A stretch of 64,000 nt of DNA from Euonymus europaeus (taxonomy: Eukaryota > Streptophyta > Magnoliopsida > Celastrales > Celastraceae). Location of the stretch: assembly GCA_963580455.1 (NCBI GenBank), contig OY756957.1:26814501-26878500 (forward strand), in the 5' to 3' direction. The notes beneath the pieces are model-generated. The model saw nothing but the letters and a program-made list of their open reading frames with translations, was not told the DNA's origin and ran no database searches. The position numbers were made by a program, and so were the translations under genes. Of the stretch, positions 48,095 to 60,529 are shown piece after piece (the first letter of the stretch is position 1; each line of letters begins with the position of its first letter).

Positions 48095-48490
48095 TGATAT
48101 GGAATCCATATTTTAAGAATCATATGGTAGTCTATATAGAGTTATTTTATTAATTATTTTTCTGTTTTAATCAATATGTTAAATATTTATTTGATTTTAT
48201 GATTCTATTTTAATTAATTATTAATTTATTATGGTTTAACGAATCTGTTTTTCTTAGGGTTACTTTTTGTTTAGGTTATAGAATGAAAATCCGGTGCACG
48301 ATACCATTAGGGTTTAGCGAATCCGTTTCCCTTAAGATTTAACACTTATTGTTTAAGTTACAACATGAAAATCCTATATACGAGTTCGTTAGAGTTTAGT
48401 AAATCTGTTCCCCTTAAAATTTAACACTTATAGTATAGATAAAAGTTATCATGAGCTCATAAAATATAGGTTTTTTATCACCACATAGTT
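48095..48490. repeat. Dispersed 82 bp-period repeat, copy 2
   Basis: This is the same sequence family as 36826-37310, from GATATGGAATCCATATTTTA onwards through TAATTAATTATTAATTTATT and the tandem units. Unit starts at 48241, 48319 and 48401 give spacings of 78 and 82. The two copies are more than 11 kb apart and clearly diverged. Confidence 0.68.
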
Positions 48491-48699
48491 AGTTTATGCA
48501 CTTTCAAATTTGGATTAGTTAAGCTTCTAATTTTTTTTTGGAGTCAAAGAAGTTCTCATATTTTTATAGTGGTCGTGTTAGCCTTTTTATTAATTTTCAT
48601 CAAAAAATATTAGAGTTAGCCGCTCAATTAAATGATGACACATGCACATTCTCAATAATAGACATTCCATGAGTCATTGAAGCCCTTTTTTATTGGAAA

Positions 48700-49350
48700 A
48701 TGGGGCAAATATGCCCTTATTGTTTGATAATTTGGGTCAAATGACTCTCTGTATTGAGTCCAAGTTCATAATTCTTATCATCATCGTTAGGCTCATTTCT
48801 AGCACCATAAACCCCTTCATCGCCACCATCTCCCTCCTCTTTGTCACTTTCTTGCAACATAGCCACAGATTTTCACCCTCTCATAGTTCTTCACTTTTTC
48901 GTACTTCAGCCTTCACCTTCACCAGAGCTATGAGAATCAAACAGAAAAATGACAATAGTAAAATTTTAATTAGATTGAGGGAAGCGGTGTGCACATGTGG
49001 GGCGTGAGAATTTTCTAAAATTCCGTGTACCCATGCCATACATGCAACACATGACTGGTAAAAAGGTTGAAGGCTATCCCAGTCTCTAGTACAATATTCC
49101 AACTGAGAATAATGTTAGGTAATAAGATGATAAGAAAGGAAGTGAATGAGATTGCAATCAAGAGCAAGACGATGAAGATAGGGAGGACAATGACTTATCG
49201 TCTCTATAAAGGAAATGATCAAAACGAAAGAACCAAGACTTGTCCTAATAGCATAGTCATGTGTTACTTGAAGGTTGAATTTTGGGTTTGGTATTTATAT
49301 TGCAGGTCATTTGACTCATAATACCAAACAATATAGGCTTAATTGTCTCA
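48700..49350. mobile_element. Element with ~50 bp terminal inverted repeats
   Basis: Left ATTGTTTGATAATTTGGGTC then AAATGAC pairs with the reverse complement of the right end, ATTGTTTGGTATTATGAGTC then AAATGAC. The interior of about 650 bp encodes nothing recognisable. The flanking duplication could not be defined, so the superfamily is open; long inverted repeats would suit a Mutator-like element. Confidence 0.55.
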
Positions 49351-49664
49351 TTTTTTAAAGTATAAGGACATCAATAGCACATCAAAAATATGTAACTCAA
49401 GAATGTACATGTGTTGCCCTTTAATTGAATGAATCCATATGGCAACTTTTTTATTTTTTAAAAGAATTCATCACATTACGATCAGGTCATCAATTTTTGA
49501 TGAAAATTGTTGAAAAAAGACTAACATGACCTAAAATGAAAAATATGAGGGCTCGTTTGACCTTAACCAAAAAAAAGGCTTAAATGACCTAAAATCGCAA
49601 GTACAAGGGCTAAAATAACATTTATCCCCCAATAAAGAGTTATTAAATCATTGATAAACTCTTA

Positions 49665-50467
49665 AGCCCATTTGGCTTAATGTATATCAATTGTAATCCA
49701 TTTACAAGTAATCCAATTACGTTAATGGGATTACAACGTAATCATATTAATGTGTTTGGTTTACAAAATAGAAATGTATTTCATTTTTAGTGTTTTGCAA
49801 AATTACTCTCTTGAAGCTAGGATTCGAACTTTAGTTAGGCTTTAGGCCCAGGTTAGGCATGGCATGACCTTCGATATAGTGTGGAACCAAGGTCGGGATT
49901 TTGGAGAGGGATCGGGACCATCACTTGGCTCCAACCCAAATCCTGACTTAGGCTCGATCTCGAACCTCAACTCCCGGACCAAACCCCGATAGATTCTTTG
50001 ATCGCAGCTGATTCGGGTATGATCTTAGACATCGGATGACCCGAGCACGTTTTGAATCCTAGATGACCCTTGTTCGTTCTTAGACCTCAACTTAACTCGA
50101 GCTCATTCCCAGACCCCGGCTTGACTCGAGCCCATTCCCAAACTTTGGTCCCTTCCCGGACACAAATAGGTATTTATTTATATATATAAGACATTAAAAC
50201 ATATTTATATATACATGACATACAAATATGTGAGGATGCAACTGTAAATAATTCGTAATCATTGGGATATATTTTTTCAACAAATAAATATTTGATTTTG
50301 TAATCACAATATCAAATTTTAGATGGTATTGATATTCCTTGATTTTGTAAGGAATATCATTTCCAAGTAATTTAATTACACTATATTTTTAAATTAGTGG
50401 ATATCAAACATTGTAATATAATGGGAATATAATTATCATTACATTACAAGGGTAACCAAATGGGCCC
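49665..50467. mobile_element. Harbinger-like element with TTA duplications
   Basis: AGCCCATTTGGCTTA at the left and the reverse complement of AACCAAATGGGCCC at the right are inverted. TTA precedes and follows (49662-49664 and 50468-50470). The interior has low-order repeats of CTCGAGCTCATTCCCAGACC-type sequence around 49960-50160 but no gene. Confidence 0.65.
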
Positions 50468-50678
50468 TTAATTCATCGAGTTACCACACTGGACCACGAG
50501 GGCACTTGTTTCACTATTTGAATCCCATCATATGGGTATAGGTAGGGATGTAAACATGTGAGTTTAGGACGAGTACCTCTTTATTCTTTCCCACATCCGT
50601 TATGTAAACTCATTATCTGTTTTAGTTAAAAATATATGTTGAATATTTAATTTTCACCTAATTCTTATACCCGTCGAG

Positions 50679-51276
50679 TAGGGGTGTCCAAATCTGATCC
50701 GCAACCGAGGAATTGATCCAAACTGTGGTTATTCGGTTTCAGTTTTTGGTTAACGATTTTGGATTCTGTTATGAATTTAGAGATTTTTTGGATATTTTTT
50801 GGATTTGGTTTCACATTTAACAGAAAAAATAAAATAAAATATTATTATGTTTTATATATTTACTTATTTAAATAATTAAGGCTAAAAAATTAAGGAACTA
50901 GACCCAAATACAATTTCTAATTTATCCATTAGGTCTTAAAATAGCCTCTCCTCCCCTACTTTTCCCCTCCCTCACTATTTCACTCACTTCATTGAAAATA
51001 ACATTATTTATGTATTTATATTATTTTAACTTTTGGATTTTTAATAGTTTTAGTTCTCTATATATCCTTTTTTTTTAATTATGCTAGATTTATGAAATGT
51101 TTTTTAATCGTCAAAACTAAAATCCAATTCGAACCGAACCGAAAAGGTTCAGTTTTTTCGGTCTGATTATCCGATATATATTTTTCAGTTATGGATTTTA
51201 AAATGTCATAACTGAATCAATTCGAAAATTTCGATTTTAGTTAAAAATCGAACCGAAAATAGAACGGACACCCCTA
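50679..51276. mobile_element. Non-autonomous hAT element (TAGGGGTGTCC ends)
   Basis: The ends TAGGGGTGTCCA and CGGACACCCCTA form terminal inverted repeats around 598 bp. The flanking octamers CCGTCGAG and CCATAGGG agree at five of eight positions, so the target duplication has decayed. The interior has inverted GAACCGAAAA/TTTTCGGTTC motifs. It may be nested in another element, since TAGGGATGTAAAC at about 50546 looks like a second hAT-type end. Confidence 0.65.
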
Positions 51277-52024
51277 CCATAGGGACAGGAAATTTTTTGT
51301 CATTTTTCTCGTCTTGTCCATTTTAATTGTAGCAACTCTGATAAATGTAAAATTGAATAAATTAAAATTTTAGTTGGAATATATAAGTGAAATTAATAAT
51401 TTTGTTTAAAAGAACATATTCATAAAATGAATAAATTAAAAAAAATTGGAATATCTTTTGTTTAGATAAAATCAAAATATATTAGTGAAACTAATTAATA
51501 TATATATGTATGTATTTATGTATGAAAGAATTACTAATAAGTAAACTATAAGTATTATAAATAATATATAAAAATAAGTCATATAACATATAATGGGTGT
51601 GAGGAGGGTTGGATTTCAACAAACACACCCTCGTATTCGCATCCTTTGTTTTTTCCACAAAAATACTAGTATTTGTTTTTTGACCCATTAACTAACAGGG
51701 CATAACTAACAGGGCATACCTATATGATTTGAGATGAGTTATATGGATATTTGCTGGCTAAAAATATTTATTTCATCTCTAGGCATGGGCCATGGGGTAT
51801 GAAATTTATTTGAACTGATTTTTTTATTTTATTTTACCATTTGGTATTAGTTTAGTGTTTAAATTTTAAAATTTCTTATTAAATTTGAACATTAATCTTC
51901 CTCAAGCTCAAATCATGCATTAAAAGTATAATAAAATAACAAAATCAATAAATTCATGGGTCCGTCCAATAGCTTATATATCCCAAACCATTCAATTTAA
52001 TTTTTCTCTTTAAATAACAAAAAT

Positions 52025-52286
52025 CTTGTTTGGTAGAGCGTAAAAGAGATTATTCGTATCTCTTCTAATATCACAAACTTATACGCTCTATCATTTGACG
52101 TTTTAATATTCACGTAACACGTGTACGTGTTAATAACCTAGTAGTACTTTAAATACGTAGTAATTTAATTAATAGTTTATATGTTATCATAACTTCAATT
52201 ATCAACAGTTTTTTTGACAATTTATACACTAGTTATTAATTTTACAACTTATACCTTATTATAACTTCAGCTCTGCCAAACACAAG
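52025..52286. mobile_element. Small TIR element (MITE-like)
   Basis: CTTGTTTGGTAGAGC at the left and the reverse complement of GCTCTGCCAAACACAAG at the right enclose 262 bp of AT-rich sequence with no gene. Its interior resembles that of the element at 16401-16743. Confidence 0.52.
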
Positions 52287-52551
52287 TCTCTCTATTGTTT
52301 ACCTGTAAAAGCATCGCAAATTTGTAAATTAAACTTTAATTTCTTGTTAAATGCGACTTTTCCATTTTCATCATTCATCACAATACATGTTTTTGGCCAA
52401 TTTGTCATAACTAAATTGATATAAAGTATGGAAAATCGTCCAAAATGTCATTTTTGCAAGGAACCCAATTGACTTCCTAAAAACATACAGCATGCACATT
52501 CTAAGAAATCAAATGATTTCCTCACAAGCTTTGATGATTAGAATTTGAGAT

Positions 52552-54823
52552 TCAGTAATAGTCTACTGAATTGTCCTTACAATCAACGGCTGATATGAAG
52601 TCTCTGTCAGTACCAGTAGATGGAACGTACGGTGGTGATGCACATCTTAGTAGTGCCCAATTAACCCCATCAAAAAATGGATGGTGTTTGATTGCTGTGG
52701 CTCCCATAGTGGACCCCATCCTTATTGCTGGGTCCTTAATCAATAGTTGCGTGATCAAGTCCTTAACGGACCCTGGGACCGATGGTTCCTTGGGGAACTC
52801 CAGAGCTCGAGCCACTATGTTGGTCAGGGTTAACTCATGATCTAGGCCTTTAAACGGTGTCGTACCATACAATATCTCGAATATGAATATCCCTAGCGTC
52901 CACCAGTCCACCGCATTGCCGTGACCCTCTCCCAAGACAATCTCCGGCGCTAGATACTCGTGGGTCCCAACGAATGACATCGAACGGACGTCGATTGGCT
53001 CCGTCACAATCTCGAAGGACCCACGATGACCTGGCCTTCTCTTTCGTCTCCGCTTTTTGCGGAAGCATGAAGCGACGGTGGGGATCATACAGTGTGGCAT
53101 AATACATGATGACGTGCCAGATGGAGGTGGATAGGTGGAGTGATTACTGGGTTGTGGATTTTGATCGAAAACGATCAGAGCCGTCGATGAGGAATTTTCG
53201 TCCTTAAGGGAGAGATCGAAGTCGGTCAACATGGTGTGACCGTCCGATCTTACGAGTACGTTTTCGGGCTTGAGGTCGCGGTAGATGATCCCCATCATAT
53301 GTAAGTATTCTAGTGCAACCACAACTTCTGATGCATAGAATCTACAAGAAACCAGAATAAAGTGATCAGGAAGTCATTGACAATAATAAATATATTGCCA
53401 ATTACATTAAAAATCATGCTTAGTTACATTAACTTACAAATAAAGCAATCAAATTCTTATTCATTTGGAGTGTTGCAAATCATGGTTTAACGTGACCAAG
53501 AAGTGGTTGGTTCAAGTGACATAATACTTGTTTTCCTTAAGCAAAATCTCGAGTTCGAGTGTTGTGAATGATAAAAAATAATTATTGTGAGAGCTTTGCT
53601 CCCTTAGTGAAATTCTCCTGGCTCGATCCGAATTTAATCGCAGGGGAGTTAATTGCGGACACCAGACGATATAGACAAAAAAAAATATAATCATGGTTTA
53701 ACATGATTGATATACATTTCATTTTACATACATGAATCTCTCAAATTTGATATATTAATTGTTAGTGAGAAATTTACGTGTACACAAGACGGTCCAAGTT
53801 AATTTAGACTCATACTAGATGTTGAAAGGATAATTAAACTCGCATAATATGTCATTCTCGAATAAAAAAATTATATATACATTTTTTGAAGAGGTAATTA
53901 TGTGTCTTTAGTTTGTGTACTTAAATTTTTAGTTGTTTTGATCGTTTCACTATTTTGAAATATTTTGATAATTTGTTAGTTAAATTTTTTATCCTGTAAT
54001 TAATTGCATACACCATCATATAAATAAAAATGTCTTTTATACTCATATTTCTTTGATAAAAAAATTGTGATATTTATCTTCTTAATTAATTTGATCTAGA
54101 AAACAATTGATAACTAATAGTCTAATGCAAACCAAAAGGGAGAGCAAGTGTGGGCAAACCCATGGGACCCCGCATGCATTCAACAGTACTTGCATTGTGA
54201 TGGTTCATCATTTCTCATGATGCATGCATGTATCTATACATGTGTATATGCATGTATAAAACATATGTATATGTGCGTGTGTATATTCACCTGACAGCGG
54301 CTTCCTTGAATCGTTGGTCCGGCTGTTGTTGGCGGAGGACGTGGAGGTCGCCGCTGGGGCAGAACTCAGTCAACAAGCAAGACCACCTAGGAGAGTCCAA
54401 AGTAGCATACAAAGTAGGCAAAAAAGGGTGGTCCAGAATTTCCAAAATTTCCCTTTCTACTCTCGCCCTATTTTCTTTATTCCTTGACACCAACTCATCG
54501 TTTTCCATGACTTTGGCAGCAAACAAGCACCCATCCCCTCCCTTTAGCTCCACAAGGTACACACTCCCTATGTCTCCGCTCCCTAGCCGCTGCACAAATT
54601 GTAGGTCAGCTAGGGTGAGGGTTGAAGATTTAGGGTTTCGGATTTTGTCCCAACAAAGATCACATGGAGGTGGGTGGTGCAATTTGGAGGAGGAGGAGGA
54701 GGGGGTGGTCAATTTGGTGGCTTCTGAGCATGAACTTGTGCCGTGGTTTGTTTCGGAAGACGTGGAGGTTAGGTCCGAGATGGATGGTTGCATTGTGGTG
54801 GTGGCGGCGAACGGTGGTGCCAT
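52552..54823 (-). CDS. AGC VIII protein kinase, PINOID/PID2-like
   Basis: The exons are 54823-54291 and 53341-52552, for 440 residues. Residues 1-70 are Ser/Thr-rich. The kinase domain starts near 74: Gly loop [10 protein letters not shown] (81-90), catalytic Lys104 in [14 protein letters not shown] at 198-205 and DFD at 218-220 in place of DFG, the mark of plant AGC VIII kinases. An insertion before the activation segment contains the basic run [10 protein letters not shown], which could favour membrane binding. GTHEYLAPE and VDWWTLGIF follow. [22 protein letters not shown] and [13 protein letters not shown] place it near PINOID/PID2 rather than WAG or D6PK. Known relatives phosphorylate PIN auxin efflux carriers at the plasma membrane. 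The C terminus ends VDYY where PINOID ends in an aromatic DYF-like tail. The ATG at 54823 is the first in-frame ATG. The intron holds a SINE. Confidence 0.92.
53496..53688 (+). mobile_element. SINE with an 18 bp target-site duplication
   Basis: AATCATGGTTTAACGTGA (53478-53495) and AATCATGGTTTAACATGA (53689-53706) flank a 193 bp body. The body has a B-box-like GAGTTCGAGTGTT at 53550-53562, then GTGAGAGCTTTGCTCCC, TGGCTCGATCCG, TAATTGCGGACACCAGACGA and an A-rich tail. Long flanking duplications with a Pol III box and an A tail are diagnostic of a SINE. The single mismatch between the duplications implies a fairly recent insertion. It lies in the kinase gene's intron, antisense to the gene. Confidence 0.88.
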
Positions 54824-56622
54824 TGAACAATGGGGATATTGGAGGAGGAAGTAGGTAGGGGATGAGAGAAAGAGAGGGAAGAAGGTTTTGAAGGGTGGAG
54901 GAAAGGGGAGTATGGGCCGGCAGATTGTTGTTGGCACAAATGGATTGCTTTTGAGTTGAATGGGCCCAATAGCTGGATTGATATGGTCAATTATTCTTTT
55001 TAGAGTAAATAGTTAAATATGATATGAGATAATTATATATTGAAATTGAGAAGGACGGCCTTATATATCCTAATGTTGTTTAAGTTAATGATATTTCAGG
55101 CAGCTAAAGATGTTGTGAACTGGTCAAAAGACTAGTACCTTAACTATATACTTGCATGGATCGATGTGTTTGGAATTAGTACTATAGTTAGCCTGTATGT
55201 GTGCGTTTTATTTTTGTTCTTTTCAGTGTTTCATGGAGTTGGGCCAGCCAAAGCAAATATGAAAAGAGTTGAAAGCACATCATGTTATTAAGGCTTTTTC
55301 ATGGTGTTTGGGGAGTAAAGTTGTCATATATGATGACTTATAGTTTCTTCAATTATGGAAGTGAGGTTGACACCATTATTAGAGACCTTAATTTCTTCAA
55401 ATGATGAACTCCTGCTTATGACTTCTTTGGTAAATGCCGAACATCAAAATGGTCAATTAGTCCGTTTGTTTACAATTGCATTTCATAGCTTTAAGCTGTC
55501 AAAAATATTGTGGTTAAAACTATGAAAAATGACGTGGAGCCCACAGCCTTAAGCTGTACAAAATGTTGTGGGGTGTTTGGTTCATTTTTTTGTTAGATTA
55601 ACTTTGTAGATAATTTTTTTTAAAAAAAGTATTACAATAAAAAGTAATTGAAAACTTTTAATATACGGAGGGACAATTATGTTATGTGGTTGTAAAATAT
55701 TGTTGGTTGTAAGTTGTGAAAAGCTATGTGACATTTGGTTTGCACAACATTTTATACGGACCCTACAACTTTAAACTGTGCGAAATATTAAACAAACGCA
55801 CATGTATCATTCAATAAATGAATGTAAAAATCGTAAACCCTAATTTGTTTTGAATTCATCCTTGCATGCTTTCTTCTTGGGACTTGGGTTACAATTCATC
55901 AAGACGATTAGGCCGAAGTTTGTTAAGAAAGCAGGCCTAACGGGCCGGACTGTTTTAAAGCTGCTGTTTTTTTTTTTCTTTTTCCGAACTTAATATTGTT
56001 AAAATAAAATATTGTTCACATAAATCAAATAAAATATTTATTATTATATCATAAACAATATTTGTGGAAGGATATGCTGCGATAGCCTTTCTTCTTCGCT
56101 ATCTTTCAAATCAAAAGTGCGACTTCCCGAACAAGTAACTTGCAGCAGAATCCGTCCCTCACACTTCACTTGAAGAAGAAGGACATAAAAAGCGGGGCAT
56201 CAATGTCTCTCTATCTCTCTCTCCACTTCTCTATCTTGAAAATCTATATATACACCTATACACATCAGTTATCACACCACGGAGCAAAGATCGTGATCTT
56301 CCACAATCCAGAGCTGTTAAATCGTCGCTATTCATTATCTTGCAAACATTTCGAGATTATTTCAGGTGCAATCCTAGCTAAATTGCAAATGTGTTGATCA
56401 TCCAAACATTCTAGATTGAGATTTATATGATTCTGAGAACAATTAGTTGAAATTCTCTGCAATGTTTTGCTTTAAATTCATGTTCATAGGGTTTCACAGT
56501 GTGAATGTATGTCTGCTTCCTTTGTGATGTTTAAGTAATTCTGGCTTTGTTTATAATGTTGATCAGTAGACAGAGTCACAGAGTTCAAGAAGCCTGAAGT
56601 GCTTGCTGGTACTTGTTAGAAG
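54824..56622. other. Divergent intergenic region, kinase to SGS3
   Basis: It contains the leaders of both divergent genes. On the SGS3 side there is a CT-rich stretch at 56205-56236, a TATATATA box near 56245 and a probable 5'-UTR intron from about 56366 (TTTCAG before GTGCAATC) to about 56567 (GATCAG before TAGACAG). A decayed Harbinger relic is at 55461-55800. Confidence 0.5.
55461..55800. mobile_element. Decayed relative of the Tourist MITE at 36 kb
   Basis: TCCGTTTGTTTACAATTGCA at the left and the complement of AATATTAAACAAACGCA at the right, with inner AGCTTTAAGCTGT stretches, resemble the 35951-36693 element. It is shorter and too diverged to show a target duplication. Confidence 0.5.
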
Positions 56623-58990
56623 ATGTCAGCCAAGGGAGAATTTGTATCTGAAGCATCTAGATCGATGGTGGAGCCGCAAATGGATCCTGCACAGTCAGAT
56701 GGTGATCGTGATGTTAGCTGCAGGAAGTCCAAGGATATAGAGGGGACCAGTGCTCCAAAGCCCTGGGATTCTCACAATCCTAGTCTTAATCCAGATGTAG
56801 TTCAGAAGTCATGTATGGAAAGTAATGAAGGATCAGGAAGTACTTCTGTCTGTATCTTCAATAAGCTAAAAGTGGATTCTATGGATGAAACTGATGGCAA
56901 CGAACTAGATTCTCCTGAGGTTGTCAACAAAAGTAGTGATGATGACGATGACGACGACGATGATGACATGGATGATACTGATGACGAAGAATCAAGTGAT
57001 GACTTTGATTCAGATACGAGCGAGAAAAGCCATGAAACTCGCAAGAAGCACAAATGGTTTAAGAATTTCTTTGAGAGTTTGGATGCTTTAAGCTTTGAGG
57101 AGGTAAATAGCCAGCAGAGGCAATGGCATTGCCCTGCCTGCCAGTTCGGTCCAGGAGCTATTAACTGGTACCAAGGTCTGCAGCCCCTGATGACACATGC
57201 CAGAACAAAAGGTGGAAAAAGGTTGAAGCTTCATAGGCGGCTTGTAGAGCTCTTGCAAGAGGAGTTGCGCCGGAGGGGAGCACCAGTTATTCCAGCTGGT
57301 GAAGCGTTTGGAAAATGGAAAGGGTTAATCGATGACGAAAAAGACCATTTGATAATCTGGCCTCCCATGGTTTTCATCATGAATACAAGGCTTGAACTAG
57401 ACTTCAGCGGCAAGGTACAATTCCACCCTCTCTGTCTCTCTGTTCCTCTTACACCAACCCCCCAACCCCTACCACTGTCTGTTTCATGGGGAGATCATAA
57501 ATATAAGTTGCAATTTTTTTGGAATATTTTGCATGTGATGAGAAGCAGCTTTAATTATCAGTGCATATGAAGAAGATATGATGATGTAATTGTGCAGTCT
57601 TATTAACGTTTGTTATGTTGTGATGCATCTCAGTGGGTTGGCATGGGCAGTCAAGAGCTTCGTGACCACTTCAGCTCTTATGGTCTTTTTAAGGCTCAGC
57701 ACTCCTATGGTCCGCAGGGGCATCGGGGAATAAGCGTTCTGATTTTTGAGAGAAGCGCTGCTGGTTATGTAGAGGCTGAGCGTCTCCATAGACAGTTTGA
57801 GGAGCAAGGTGCTGACAGAATAGCGTGGGAAAGTAGACGACGTGTTTTATTTTGTCCGGATGGGAAACGTCTACTTTATGGTTACATGCCAGTGGAGACA
57901 GACTTGGAATACTTCAATCAGCATTTGCACGGTTCCTCCCTCACTCGACTTTTTTCTTTCTTCTTGGAAGTTTGGTTTCTCAATAAGTATTTTAAAGTTT
58001 TCGTATGACTTCTGATAGGCAAAGGTAAGGTGAAGTATGATTTGAAATCATATAAAGAGACGTTTGTGAACCAAATCAAGCAGATGACTGAGGACAATCA
58101 AAAACTTAGCTGGTTTCGAAACAAGGCTGCAAAACAAGAAACACGGTCAAAAGCTCTTGAAGAAACGTTAGGAATTGTTAGTACGAAGCTGCGAAAAACG
58201 TTGGAGGAAAACCGTATTGTGAAACAAAGATCCAAAGTTCAGCATGAGCAAAACAAGGAAGAGGTAATACTTTAAACTGCCTATTGACTGACTTGATAAC
58301 TAATAAAGCACTTTGTGTTCGATGAGGTACTGCTAATTTGATAGCACGGTTAGTATCTCATTATACGATTGATGGTTTCTTGAGCATGCGTGCTAGAGCA
58401 CTCACCCAGGCAGGCCATCACTCTAAATTTTTGAGATTTTCTCCTGCATTGCACTTTCACTTGTTTGTACTAACTGTGATCCAATTTTTAAGCTCGATTT
58501 CCAAGAGCAATTTTTCATGAACCAAATCAGAAGCATCAATGACGCTAGGGATGCAAGAGAGGAGAATTTTGAGAAGTTGCAGATAGAGGAGTGTGAGAAG
58601 ATTGGAGAATTAAATGTCAATCCTTCAAACACAGAGCAATACAGACAGAGGTATAATGGTGTACTTTACTCTTTTTCAGTTACTTTGCAAAGTGAGTGGG
58701 GATGCTATCATCCATGTTAAAACGCTACTAACATACTTCTTCCTGCGTTTAGGATGGAGGAAATAGAAAATCGCATACAGTTGCAAGGCAAAGTGATGGA
58801 AGAATTTGTTGCAGAGAGGGAGAAGCTGATAAAAGTGCAAGAAGATAAGATTGCTGCTACGAAGCGGAGGTTCTGGGAGGAAATGGTGGCGCTGGAAAAA
58901 GTGTTTGATGCCGAACTTGCTCAGCTTATGGGGAAGTATGCACCACACCACTCAGAAGACACTTCCAGTTCTTCAAAAGTAGCTGCGTAG
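56623..58990 (+). CDS. SGS3: SGS3: XS-domain RNA silencing protein
   Basis: The exons are 56623-57414, 57634-57931, 58019-58263, 58493-58650 and 58753-58990, for 576 residues. After a polar N terminus comes an acidic run (about 106-135, ten consecutive Asp), then SEKSHETRKKHKWFKNFFES. The zf-XS zinc finger follows at about 168-208 (WHCPAC with Cys170 and Cys173, plus His192 and His204). The XS domain spans about 240-365 and includes HSYGPQGHRGISVLIFE. The remainder is long coiled coil ending ELAQLMGKYAPHH. Known SGS3 binds double-stranded RNA with 5' overhangs, stabilises cleaved transcripts and works with RDR6 in cytoplasmic siRNA bodies to make trans-acting and antiviral siRNAs. The protein is somewhat shorter than Arabidopsis SGS3 (625 residues), mainly in the N terminus before the acidic run. 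A 5'-UTR intron is likely. Confidence 0.95.
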
Positions 58991-60440
58991 TTGGAGGATA
59001 TGGACTGAATAAGGCTCGACATACAGTATACTCATCGTATGCGCAGCCGTTGTATGGAGATCTAATGTAGTGTGGCTTAAAAACTCAATTATCAGCTTTT
59101 TCAGCTGCGTGAGGTGTTTTATGGATACAGGGTGTCTTCATTATATATAAAAAATTATATAGATATTTTGTGTGTGTGTGTTTTATAGAAGTGTGATGAC
59201 AGAGAATTTTGTAATTTGTTACTGTGCCTGTTACGGCATATATAGCTTTCATACTTGTTATATTATTAATTTGAGTATGATGTTACAAAATTTCAATTTT
59301 TTTTAATGATATGAAAAATATTTAATTAAAAGATCGAGTTCTAAATCATCAATTACTTATAGAGATAATCATCTTAAGCAAAATAGATAATAAATAGATT
59401 CAAATGATTCAAGAAGTGACCCAGACCTCAAGATAAAATCACACGCTATCATCCTAACGATCAAGATAAAATTCTTCAAGCATATATGCTTAAAAGACCC
59501 ATTCAACGAAAGATGGATGTTTTGAAAAACATTTTTATCATCAGTAAATTTTTTATCATTTTATCATCATAATTCGTAATGAAGAAAGTTCATTATCATC
59601 AGTAAATTTTTTTAAAAAAAAATCAGGGGCAACTATCCATCAACTTTCAAGTCCCCTCGTATAAATTTTTGACTTTTCTCCTACGTGTTACTCTACTGGT
59701 TTTATTACATTACACAGAACAAACATTGCCGCCTAAGTAATATATTCTTGTAAATAGGTTAAGAGGCCAACAATTATTCTTATGATCCTCCTATTACGAC
59801 AACAACAATGCTGGTCATGACTAGGTGGATCTTGTATTTGTCAAATTATTTTCACATTATTGCACATAAATCACAAACTAAATTGGTTGTCAAACAAGAA
59901 TAATTAGAATTTTTATATATGTTTACCTTTTGGAAACTTTATAAATTATTATAGAAAATAAAATTTGAGGTATGATGTGAAATATGAAAAACATGAGATG
60001 TAGGATCTATTACATTTTTTTAAACATGGGTTTATTAGAAATATATAGGTCTCAAAACATATAGTCATATAGGTTAAAACACTTACAAGGGAATTGTGTA
60101 TTGTAGTGACAACTACTAGAATCCTGTCTGAAATAACCTACTATGTTACTCCTATATATATACACACATAAACCAACAGACTTTTTCATTCTGTAATTTA
60201 TAGCCTTCCATGGTGGCTGTAATGTTTAGTTTACTAGTAATTCAAAAGAGTATGTGTAAAAGATTATTCATTTAAATGTGATTTGTTGTTTAGAGGTGAC
60301 CAAGTTAGCCGGATGAATCCTTCCAATCGAGACCTAAGTTTATCTCTCGACGTTATCACCTTGCGATTTATCAGATACTACTTCGTATTTAGGTCTACAT
60401 GAATACTTATCATAAAAAAGAGATTTTTAAACCCTAACAT
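58991..60440. other. Intergenic region downstream of SGS3
   Basis: The 3' UTR of SGS3 is followed by AT-rich DNA with no supported gene or clear repeat. Confidence 0.45.
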
Positions 60441-60529
60441 AGTGATTAATTATATTTATTTAGAGCATTATATTACGATTTTATTATCAGCAACCCCAAC
60501 AGGACCCGCAATTCAGCTTATAAAATCGC

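Larger units (their letters stand above)
47694..52551. other. Repeat-rich intergenic region
   Basis: No gene was found between the HPt-like and kinase genes. The region is largely accounted for by an 82 bp-type repeat (48095-48490) and inverted-repeat elements at 48700-49350, 49665-50467, 50679-51276 and 52025-52286. The remaining gaps are AT-rich. Confidence 0.55.

Noticed and set aside
54228..54854. 208-codon plus-strand frame
   Set aside because: Antisense shadow of kinase exon 1, with no independent support.
54824..54937. Longer N terminus for the kinase
   Set aside because: The upstream extension begins at GTG, not ATG. The first in-frame ATG is at 54823.
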